This document shows positions 55,084-64,000 of a DNA stretch of 64,000 nt, one piece after another. Numbering within the stretch: position 1 is the stretch's first letter; the number at the start of each line of letters is the position of its first letter. This stretch comes from Lotus japonicus. Its lineage: Eukaryota; Streptophyta; Magnoliopsida; Fabales; Fabaceae. The DNA lies in contig NC_080043.1 in NCBI RefSeq assembly GCF_012489685.1, positions 45,647,127-45,711,126 of the forward strand. The letters run 5' to 3'. Both the position numbers and the translations under genes were made by a program. Under the pieces are notes generated by a model. The model worked only from the letters and a program-made list of their open reading frames with translations. It was not told where the DNA came from and did no database searches.

Positions 55084-55298
55084 TCACTTAAGCAATACAT
55101 AAGTGAATAAATCGGGATGTGACTCCCGCATCTTATTCTCTAGTTCCCATCTAGCATCGCCTGTCGCTTGATTCCAAACGACCTTCACCAAGGACACCTC
55201 CTTGTTCCTCAAACGTTTGGTACTCTTGTCGACATTCTTGATGGGTGGCATCACCATCGTCAGATCATCCTTTAGCTGAATGTCGTCAGGTTCAAGGA
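55084..55298 (-). pseudogene. Tekay-like Pol C-terminus
   Basis: Minus frame reads LEPDDIQLKDDLTMVMPP, RLRNKEVSLVKVVWNQATG, ARWELENKMRESHPDLF and stops at 55084-55086. This is the standard C-terminal end of Tekay/Del-type gypsy polyproteins. It is open to 55298, where the young element is inserted. Confidence 0.88.
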
Positions 55299-55954
55299 TG
55301 TAAGACCTGGATTTTCAGAACAAGTTAAGTTTCCGACTCACACGTAGAATCAGTGTAAGCGTGACAGGAGTTTGACATTTGAGAAAGATTAATGAAGAAG
55401 AAAGTTCAGGAATTGCTTGAGGAATGTTGCGTAGTTGTTTTCGGAGTTAGTGCGAGTCGTCTGCACACCTGCCTTATGGCGAGCGTGTCCAGAATAGGCT
55501 ATTTCGCTCTTAAAGCAACGTTTTGAGTGAGATTTCGAACTCTCGGAAAATTTAAAGATTCTCTTTATTTTTCCATCGACCAGCGTTTCATTTCGGAACT
55601 CTGGACTGTACGCACGATAGGTTTCACTTTTCGGATGTCCGCCGACGCTAATTTCTTTGCTTCGAAACCCTATTTTCGAGCAATGGATGAAGACTTTTTC
55701 TATTCGGGACTTCTAACGAAGATTCCGTCCGTGTTGCTAGACTTGTTTCGACATTTCCAATCTTTCTTCAGTAGTGAGTTTTGTCGTCTGAGCATCACAG
55801 CAAAAAGTAGTTTTTCGGGGCAGATTAACCGACACCGCTTTTGAGTTTTTCGATATCGTTTTTCCCAAATCCTAGATATTTGTTTTGAGTTCTGGAATTC
55901 TGACGCTAGAATCTCTCTTAGAATTCCACGGTGATCGTGCTGCAAAAATCGGAA

Positions 55955-55999
55955 TCGCGAAATTTTCATTTTCCCGCGATTTCACCCACCTATAAATAG
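55955..55999 (+). promoter_or_regulatory. LTR promoter block: two E2F-like motifs and TATA box
   Basis: TCGCGAAA (55955-55962), TTTCCCGC (55970-55977) and CTATAAATAGG (55990-56000). TTTCCCGC is a textbook E2F-DP site. The block is repeated unchanged in the 3' LTR at 63363-63407. Confidence 0.6.
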
Positions 56000-57639
56000 G
56001 CGAAAAAGCAAAAATCCTCTCATTTTCACCATTAGTGGCCCAAATTCGTGGAGAGCAAGGGGGGAGGAGATTTTCGCGAAAACTTGACCAATCTTCGTGC
56101 AGTTCGTCCCTACTTCTAGGTATCGAGGTAACTAACACGATTCCTACCTCTGATTGTTGTTTCTGTTGCGTTTCTGAAGTCGTTTCTGTGCTCACAGTTT
56201 TGAGCTTTTTCTAAAATTGTCCGTTTTCTTCGATTTCTTGGTTGGGTTATGTTCCTTACGTTTCCCTGAGTCTAAAACCTCTGTCAGTAAACTCTGATTG
56301 CGAATCAGTTGTCCAGGATCTGAAAAATTGACTCAAAACTCTTTTTGTCTCACATTTCGAAACTTTATTGTCGTAAAGCTATAATCTGACTTCGTGCCTT
56401 TAGGATTTGTTGTCACGGATGTCATGAGGATCGTTGCTGTCAAATTTGTTTTCAGAACTGATAACTTTGAAGTTTTGAGCCTTTATTTTGGACCAAAATG
56501 CCCCTGGATAGTCGTATTTCGGCCCGATTGTCCGAAAATTGTTCTGACAGTTTCTTTGCCTTAGTTTTATCCTAAAACTACCTTGTGAATTGATTTGATC
56601 AAAGAAAAAGAGCCGAAGCCCTTTTTCCTTTGAGGCTGTGGACTATTTCCTTTAGGGGGGAGTTTTTCGGTTTCGAAAACTTGTCTTTTCGTACCTGATT
56701 GTCCTATTCTGAAGCTTTAATGCTTTGTCTATCGTTTATGTATTGTTTTGCGATCGAACTAATCGATTTTGTTTGGGTTCTAATTTGTTTTTCTCCGAGG
56801 TTCAGTTGAGGGAACTTTGGAAGACTCAGAGCAATTGTTTGAGGAGAACTTTGTTTGCGAAGCTGGAACAGCTCGAGGTTAGGGCAACTTGCTATATTTA
56901 GCTATGATTGCATGATAGGCGTCGATAAATTCGACTTATGCTTTATCTGATGTTGTTTATGATGATGATTTATTGTTATGATTGTTTTCATAACTTATGA
57001 TATTGATGATGTGTTGAATTGAGCGTTTCGACGCAACTTCGGAGTGGAGATTCATTGATCTGGTGATCTTTGACATTTCGGGTTGGATGAACATCCCTAG
57101 GCAAGTCCAAACGAGGGGTTTGAGGCTTAGCCATTTGTTGGGATTCGTTTGAATACTTAGACTTTCCCCGGGAAACTTCTTTTGGAGGGTTTTTGGAAAA
57201 CTTAGAATGATTAGAATTTCGAAAACTAGAGACTCTGGGAGACTTAGACTTTGAGAAGTAAACTCATAACTTGACTAATTCAATTCGAAACGTTTTTACT
57301 AAACGAATAATCATAGGAGAACTAAAGGGGAAAATATTTACGAAAGACGGGGAAAAGTCGGCTTTTGTTGTGGGTTTGGAGAGTTTTGGAATTGGGGAAA
57401 GCCACTAAGGTGAGCTATGGTGATGATTGAAAGTCACCGAGTACTCTAGTACTCTTGGGAGTGTTGTTCGAGTCGTGCTGTATTGACCGGCACAGACTCT
57501 GGGCTTTGTTTGTGGGTTTTGTGGTGGGAGTTGTGTTGTATTGACCGACACTAACTCATGGTTTTGTTGGGATTGGGTTGTGAGCTAAACACTTTCGTGG
57601 TAAGGGCGATTCGTTGTTTGGCTAACCATATTGCATCAA

Positions 57640-57780
57640 TCGGGTGAATAACGGGAATGGTTCACCTGTGCATATCATGGTGAATAACGGGAATGGTTCA
57701 CCAAGGATGAATAACGGGAATGGTTCATCCAGGATGGATAACGGGAATGGTCCATCCATAGTGAAGAACGGGAAGCTTCA
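57640..57780. repeat. Minisatellite GAATAACGGGAATGGTTCACC
   Basis: Five diverged units containing AACGGGAATGGTTCA. Related to the repeat at 51121-51345 in the truncated LTR. Confidence 0.88.
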
Positions 57781-58140
57781 CTGAGGCGTGAGACTTCGTG
57801 AAAGCATGGAACTTCACTGAAGCGTGAGACTTCGTGAAAGTGAGTAAGCTTCACTGAGGCGTGAGACTTCGTGAAAGCAGAAACTTCACTGAGGCGGGAG
57901 ACCTCGTGGAGACGGGAACCTTCGCTGAAACGGGAGACTTTGCGGAGGCGTACACCTTTGCTGAAGCGGGAGACTTTGCGGAGGCGTGCAACTTCACTGA
58001 AGCGTGAGACTTCGTGAAGGCGCGAAACTTCACTGAAGCGTGAGACTTCGTGAATGTGTGAGATTTCACTGAAGCGTGAGACTTCGTGAAAGCGTAAGAC
58101 CCCATTGAAGCGTGAGACTTCATGGAAGCGTGAGATTTCA
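57781..58140. repeat. Tandem array GCGTGAGACTTCGTGAAAG
   Basis: About twelve units of 25-33 bp alternating TGAGACTTCGTG and ACTTCACTGA. This second array is absent from the homologous place of the other LTR copies. A 96-codon minus ORF here is an artefact of the repeats. Confidence 0.9.
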
Positions 58141-59100
58141 TCGTCGTTTACCCTAGGGCAACGACAGGGAACATTGGTTTAGTTGGATACGTGTGTGTTG
58201 GGAGGACGATACATTGTTTGACTAACCTTATCACCTAACTTCATATGTTGAGATTATGATGATTTGATGTTGATGAACATCGTTAGGTATTAGTGATTGA
58301 ACTGTGTAGGAGATTCGAGAACATGCTATGTATATACCTTAGAGTAGGCAATACATAACTTATATGTATATATATACAACATATGTATATATCCCCTTTA
58401 TCACAAGTTGATTGTATATCTATTGTATTCTGTAAGTTGACCCTAGCGCCTTGGCTTTGTTTGTATGTTTGTGTTTCGGCGGTCGGCCTGCTGCCAGGCG
58501 TCGGTCAGCCGGTTCGTGATGATTCGTTGTGCGGGAAAGACCCGGAGCGGAACGACTATTACTGAAGCTTTCGACGAGGACCCGGACTTCATGCCTGATC
58601 GAGGGAGGGTCGATGATAGTAGTGTGGGGTATGGGTGGTTAGAGTCTTTTGGAGTTGGTTGTTACTGTAATAGCTCTCATTCGTTTTGCTTTTGGGACAG
58701 GGTAGGTTCCCGATGCAAGGCTTTTTGTGTGGTTCTCTTACGGAGGGATCACAGTGAGTCAGTCGGACCATAGGGGTCTTTGCTTAGGCCATTTTGAGGC
58801 CGACTTTCTCCTAGTGGTTTGTAATTATACTTTTTCTCACTCACACTTCTGGATCTGTAAATATTTGCCTACGGGCACACTACTTTGGAGTCACTGCGAG
58901 TGTGTGTGACGTGGAAGTGCAGCTGAGGCTGTACATGTTTATATTTGATGTATATCGGTTAGTTTAGTAGTTGGGTTTTGTCTTTACTTCCTTATCGTTT
59001 TGATTTAAAGGAAAGAAAACGAAAAAAAAATTACCTGTTTTCCGCGTAAAGATTATTTTTGGTTACTAAAGTGACACCTGGAAATCGGGGTGTTACATTG

Positions 59101-59112
59101 TGGTATCAGAGC
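59101..59112 (+). other. Primer-binding site, tRNA-Met type
   Basis: TGGTATCAGAGC, 3 nt after the LTR end. Confidence 0.9.
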
Positions 59113-59294
59113 TTAGTCGAGTCTTTTGGGAGTCTTTGGGGAATAGGTCTTCTGTGCTAGGTTGTGTGCCTCTGCAAAGAGTGAAAATTGATTGTCTGCA
59201 GAGCGATTTTCGCTCTAATTGTTTGCGTTACTACTTAATCGGATTGAGTGGTTTGTCTAGTGCTACCGTATGGCTAGTACTAATCGGACGTTTG

Positions 59295-60092
59295 ATGAGA
59301 TATAGGATGGTGGACCTTAACCGGATGGCGGGGGCAATAGCTACACTGATCGAGGCAATGATGAACCAGGCTGCGGAAGACGCTTATATGCGCGCTGAAG
59401 AGGCTGCACGTGAGCATCACCAACGACTGATGGCGACGGCGATGTATCAACAAAGAGGAATGAACCGAACAGGAGTTTGGGGACCAATAAGGTCAGGATC
59501 TCAAGGCTACAACAGAAGGGAGAGCTACCATCAGTGGGGACCGTATCAGCGTTTCAAGGGAAGAGATCTTATCTCAAGAGTCTACAAACCAACGACTGCT
59601 GATACTGGAGGGGAGCCAGTTGGTGACAAAGGTGTGACATGTACTCGTTGTGGAAAGTTTGGGCATTTTGCTAACAAGTGCTCAGTGACTGGATGGAGAT
59701 GCTTCAAGTGTAACCGAGAGGGGCATCTAGCTGTGAACTGCAAGACACCCCAGGAGGAAACGTCTGATAGTAAGATGAAAGGGAATGATGCTACCGAAGG
59801 GACATGAAACAAGACTTCAGGAAGAGCAGTGACGTGTTACAGGTGCAGGGAAGTAGGGCACTATGCTAGTAAGTGCAAGATCAAGGGAAAACTATGCTTT
59901 AATTGCAACCAACCGGGACATTTCTCCAGAGATTGTAAGGCACTCAAGGGCGAATCATCAGGGAATGTTGGGAAAGGAAAAAAATTTGCTACAGAGGAAA
60001 GGATTCATACCAAGGAGGGGGCAAGAGCTGAGGAGTTGAACGAGGAAGAACGTGGGAACGATGGTAATATTTTAACTGTTCTTTTATTCTAG
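59295..60092 (+). CDS. Shortened gag with four CCHC zinc knuckles and an internal UGA
   Basis: From ATG 59295 (or 59307) in one frame to the stop at 60090-60092, broken only by TGA at 59805-59807. The N-terminus (VDLNRMAGAIATLIEAMMNQ) looks like the start of Tekay-type Gag, but the usual central Gag domain is missing and the chain passes via a short basic linker to the nucleocapsid part. Two knuckles come before the UGA (CTRCGKFGHFANKC, CFKCNREGHLAVNC) and two after it (CYRCREVGHYASKC, CFNCNQPGHFSRDC), about residues 115-215. All four have the full C-X2-C-X4-H-X4-C spacing. It may be a nucleic-acid-binding remnant acting in packaging; readthrough of the UGA is speculative. Confidence 0.8.
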
Positions 60093-62700
60093 AATAACTT
60101 ACTCTTTTCTCTTCGAAGCGAGTGTGACGCGCCTAACTTGTATTTACGACCTAGACTATGATCTTATGATTATTATCCCTAGTAGGACCTTATTCGAAGT
60201 TGCTCGTGTTTTAACTATAGGAGTTACACGAGGTTGGGAATAGCACACTAAGTCTAGAAAGTAGCCTTCCACCGATGCGATTATGAGGAAGCTAGTAGCT
60301 GAAGAACGAATCTTAGGGAGATTCCGTATGGGTAGTATACGTATCATGTTGAGGGTGTGTAGTTCCGTAGCGGGATCATTAAAGGATTTAGTATCAGAAT
60401 ATTTGTGACTACTGGAGGATAGGAACTCATTGACTGTTCCAGTGGGTTTTTCTAAATTTCCACCTTCGATGTATTAGGCCTGATCAACCTAATATTGAGG
60501 GGGTGATATTCGGAATCACAGCTGGTTATGGACTTTGATAGAAGGACGGGTAAGATGAATTTGAATTGATTGAGGATTAGTCGGATTTGGGAGGAAAGTT
60601 CGTGTTAAGCATTTGATTGTAAAAGATTATGATTTGAATCTGTGGAAGTCGATGAGTGTCGTATAGACATTGATTGGTTAGTTCGTGTGATTACTCCAAG
60701 TAGAGGTAGACCAAGTCAAGAGATTTAGTGCTGGAAAAGTATTAAGTAGTTTCTCGGAAGTTATGAAGTCATAGGTTATGTGATTGCTGAGGGGAGTTGT
60801 TAGAGACTAAATAAGTTGGATTTAATCATGTTTTAGATGATACCTTGATGGTAGCGAGATTGAGAAGAATTAGCTCTGAACTAGATTGTTATAGTCGAGT
60901 TCGAGGAATAAGTTTTGCTAAGCGTTTGATTAATATGTGGAGACATTATAGTCTTAAGAGATGAATTTTCGCTTGAAAAGTGTTGAATTAATGATTAAGT
61001 TGGAGAAAGAAAGTTTTAGCATAAGTTGAATACTTGAGGTTGTTGATATGGATTCCAAAGAAATATGCTGAGATTACTAAGTGAGATATACTAAGTTGGA
61101 TTGAAATCTTAGGGTTAAGATTGAATCTTGAGAGCCGAGAATCGCGTACGAGTAGGAGATCTTATGGTTGTAGGTGTGACAATAGGAGTTGAATCTTAGA
61201 AGATTGAAGACCTGAAGGTGAGTTTCGGGTTAAGACCATTGATGTATAATATAAGAGTGATCTTGAAGTAAAGGAATTCTGGGTTGTGTAGAGTGTTAAG
61301 GTTGGTTATAAGTTGGTGATCGATTGATGTTGATTATGAGGTTGCGGACATAATGACCATGTGATAAGATTTGAATGATGTTGGCATAATAAGTTGTGAA
61401 TGTGAAAGCATGACGACACTGGTCAGGTCGTTTGGGTAAGTGAAGGAGTTATAGTTTTTAAGAAATGGATATCCATTTAAGAAGTATTGAAGGATTAAAG
61501 GTCATTAGAGGACCAAACTTGGTGAAGGTTTAGGTTTTAAATCTATGAATGTCTGTCTAAGGTGTGTAGGACTCGAAGTTTGTCAGAATTTGATTGAGAG
61601 ATTAAGAAGTTGAGTGACGAGATGGTGATGGAGTGACAAAAAGGAAAGTGTTAGTATTAAGATGAATACTTGAAGTTGTTATGTTTGGACAAGTTCCTCA
61701 GAGTCTAAGAGGGAATGAAACTTTGTTATGGATTTTGATGGTGCACATTACGGGTAACAAGTGAATTTTGCTAAAGTTGAATAAGAATCCTAGGGCCAAG
61801 GTTGTCCTAGAGAGCTGAGATTCCTGTACACATAAGAGATTTGGTGGTGTTAGCGGTTACGGTAAGAGTTAAATCTCAGAATGTTGAAGGATCGGATGAT
61901 AAGATGGCTAGTTAAGTCCCTTGAGGTATAGTTATGATTTAATCTTCTAGAGGATAAGTCTCGATTGGTGTGAAGTGTTAGGGATTTCAGTAAGTGTAAA
62001 TAGGTTTGAGTGAGGGAAGTTCTAAGGAAGAAGACGATAATAATGGATTGTTAGATATTAAGAGGAGGATTATCTTATAAGTTGTTGATAACTTGATGTT
62101 GAAGGGGATAAGATTAGTGAAGGACAAGAAATAAGGACATAAGTCGATTTTTAATTCGAATGGTGACTAAGTAGGAGATTGATTTCATTGTGCGAGTGAT
62201 GATAGTTACGAAGTTGTATGTGACGTTAATGGACTATTAGATTCCAACGCAATATTTCGTCTAGGAGTTATCGAACGGACAAGTGGAGTTTTGGACTGTA
62301 GATGAAGATCACGAGGACGAGTTGAGTATTTACCTTAAGATGACAGAGAGGCACCGAGTTTAAGAAGAATTTCGGACGACCGAAAGTAAAGAAGTAAGTG
62401 GCTAAGATGGTGCGACTGCACGGAATGCCAACCGGTATCATTTCAAGCAGAGGTCCGACGCAAGTAATCGAGTCAGACGACATGAGGTTGAATGATGTTT
62501 TGTCTTTTGAGACGCCGATAGTTAGCAGTGGGGATAGAAGAGTGAAACAGTTAAGGGGAAGGCAGATTGCTTAAGTAAAGATTTTGAGGAACAATGACAC
62601 AGGCACTACTACATGAGAATTGGAAGATAAGATCAAGGAACTGTATTCCGGACTTTCTCAGAACTCTGAGTTTCGAGGACGAAACTTTCTTTTTGGAGGG
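60093..62700 (+). pseudogene. Decayed pol region of the young element
   Basis: No ORF above about 70 codons on the plus strand. Two scraps of Pol are readable. At 62404-62460, KMVRLHGMPTGIISSRGP matches the integrase block VRLHGVP.SIVSDRDP, with the catalytic Asp lost. At 62533-62700, RRVKQLRGRQIA-stop-VKILRNNDTGTTT-stop-ELEDKIKELYS and EFRGRNFLFGGE match the Tekay-type C-terminus, with a stop in place of the conserved Trp. The rest (60100-62200) is AT-rich and unrecognisable. RT, RNase H and protease were not found. Confidence 0.8.
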
Positions 62701-62703
62701 GAG
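62693..62703 (+). other. Polypurine tract
   Basis: TTGGAGGGGAG, 3 nt before the 3' LTR start; the standard second-strand priming site for this type of element. Confidence 0.8.
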
Positions 62704-62706
62704 TAT

Positions 62707-64000
62707 TGTAAGACCTGGATTTTCAGAACAAGTTAAGTTTCCGACTCACACGTAGAATCAGTGTAAGCGTGACAGGAGTTTGACATTTGAGAAAGATTAA
62801 TGAAGAAGAAAGTTCAGGAATTGCTTGAGGAATGTTGCGTAGTAGTTTTCGGAGTTAGTGCGAGTCGTCTGCACACCTGCCTTATGGCGAGCGTGTCCAG
62901 AATAGGCTATTTCGCTCTTAAAGCAACGTTTTGAGTGAGATTTCGAACTCTCGGAAAATTTAAAGATTCTCTTTATTTTTCCATCGACCAGCGTTTCATT
63001 TCGGAACTCTGGACTGTACGCACGATAGGTTTCACTTTTCGGATGTCCGCCGACGCTAATTTCTTTGCTTCGAAACCCTATTTTCGAGCAATGGATGAAG
63101 ACTTTTTCTATTCGGGACTTCTAACGAAGATTCCGTCCGCGTTGCCAGACTTGTTTCGACATTTCCAATCTTTCTTCAGTAGTGAGTTTTGTCGTCTGAG
63201 CATCACAGCAAAAAGTAGTTTTTCGGGGCAGATTAACCGACACCGCTTTTGAGTTTTTCGATATCGTTTTTCCCAAATCCTAGATATTTGTTTTGAGTTC
63301 TGGAATTCTGACGCTAGAATCTCTCTTAGAATTCCACGGTGATCGTGCTGCAAAAATCGGAATCGCGAAATTTTCATTTTCCCGCGATTTCACCCGCCTA
63401 TAAATAGGCGAAAAAGCAAAAATCCTCTCATTTTCACCATTAGTGGCCCAAATTCGTGGAGAGCAAGGGGGGACGAGATTTTTGCGAAAACTTGACCAAT
63501 CTTCATGCAGTTCGTCCCTACTTCTAGGTATCGAGGTAACTAACACGATTCCTACCTCTGATTGTTGTTTCTGTTGCGTTTCTGAAGTCGTTTCTGTGCT
63601 CACAGTTTTGAGCTTTTTCTAAAATTGTCCGTTTTCTTCGATTTCTTGGTTGGGTTATGTTCCTTACGTTTCCCTGAGTCTAAAACCTCTGTCAGTAAAC
63701 TCTGATTGCGAATCAGTTGTCCAGGATCTGAAAAATTGACTCAAAACTCTTTTTGTCTCACATTTCGAAACTTTATTGTCGTAAAGCTATAATCTGACTT
63801 CGTGCCTTTAGGATTTGTTGTCACGGATGTCATGAGGATCGTTGCTGTCAAATTTGTTTTCAGAACTGATAACTTTGAAGTTTTGAGCCTTTATTTTGGA
63901 CCAAAATGCCCCTGGATAGTCGTATTTCGGCCCGATTGTCCGAAAATTGTTATGACAGTTTCTTTGCCTTAGTTTTATCCTAAAACTACCTTGTGAATTG
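62707..64000 (+). mobile_element. 3' LTR of the young element, runs off the window
   Basis: TGTAAGACCTGG at 62707, collinear with 55299-56592 at a constant offset of 7408 bp. By that offset it should end near 66505, giving an element of about 11.2 kb. Promoter block at 63363-63407. Confidence 0.95.

Larger units (their letters stand above)
55299..59097 (+). mobile_element. 5' LTR (3799 bp) of young giant-LTR gypsy element
   Basis: TGTAAGACCTGG (55299) to GGTGTTACA (59097), with a primer-binding site 3 nt later. The 3' LTR starts at 62707; over the 1294 bp that can be compared I count about eight substitutions and no indel. TSD candidate AAGGA (55294-55298). Promoter: E2F-like pair at 55955-55977 and TATAAATAG at 55991. 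Minisatellites at 57640-58140. Confidence 0.95.

Noticed and set aside
55527..55844. 105-codon ORF repeated in both LTRs of the young element (also 62935-63252)
   Set aside because: Present in both only because the LTRs are near-identical; it spans the U3 region upstream of the TATA box and is not kept open in the older copies.
57851..58141. 96-codon minus-strand ORF made of KSHASV-like repeats
   Set aside because: It follows the tandem DNA repeat exactly; similar frames open by chance in the array at 51121-51345. No start context or conservation.
59100..59294. Upstream extension of the gag frame
   Set aside because: It begins in the primer-binding site with a GTG and no ATG; the ATG at 59295 or 59307 starts the recognisable Gag N-terminus.

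Overview
The window is nuclear DNA of a flowering plant, most likely a legume (Fabaceae). The evidence is an intron-rich plant gene, plant Ty1/copia and Ty3/gypsy lineages (Sirevirus-like, Athila-like, Tat/Ogre-like, Tekay-like), a legume-lectin-like coding scrap, and no bacterial-style operons. The species is not readable from the sequence alone. No rRNA, tRNA, CRISPR array or prokaryotic gene was seen.

One host gene could be reconstructed. It lies on the minus strand, with coding exons from 34692 down to 14130: 20 exons giving 561 residues, an upstream 5' UTR exon near 35341-35460 and a poly(A) signal at 14080-14085. It encodes an N-terminal coiled coil and a C-terminal A9/Ig-like module resembling the tail of AIR9-type microtubule-associated plant proteins. 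Its introns are full of transposons: two gypsy 5' halves head-to-head, several copia relics, a 1000-bp and a 708-bp hAT element with 8-bp target-site duplications (TSDs), and several TRIM elements.

Left flank (1-13580). First comes a four-level nest: a Sirevirus-like copia (minus), broken by a gypsy LTR, broken by a CACTA element, broken by an Athila-like LTR element that runs off the left edge. Then follow a MITE, a lectin-gene scrap, a 3979-bp solo LTR with perfect TSD CTTAG (7613-11591), and a 1641-bp Mutator-like element with 9-bp TSD (11931-13571). The last carries a possible captured gene fragment and a second, nested 9-bp-TSD element.

Right flank (35500-64000). After a 325-bp MITE and copia/gypsy scraps, a Tat-lineage gypsy element starts at 38321 (LTR, gag, RNase H, integrase, antisense coiled-coil ORF). 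It is broken by a 4196-bp solo LTR (TSD CTGGT), lacks protease/RT, and has a 1.46-kb piece of the same LTR family in their place. From 48758 on, almost everything belongs to this giant-LTR gypsy family: two truncated LTRs fused in inverted orientation (48758-54358), then a young element (55299 to beyond 64000). The young element has a 3799-bp LTR, a gag with four zinc knuckles, only decayed scraps of pol, and a 3' LTR about 99.4% identical to the 5' LTR over the part visible.

How the parts relate: the autonomous relatives of these elements are not in the window, and everything that looks recently active must have been mobilised in trans. The giant-LTR family shares a promoter block (two E2F-like motifs upstream of a TATA box) and, in the transcribed part of the LTR, a minisatellite whose repeat unit differs from copy to copy.
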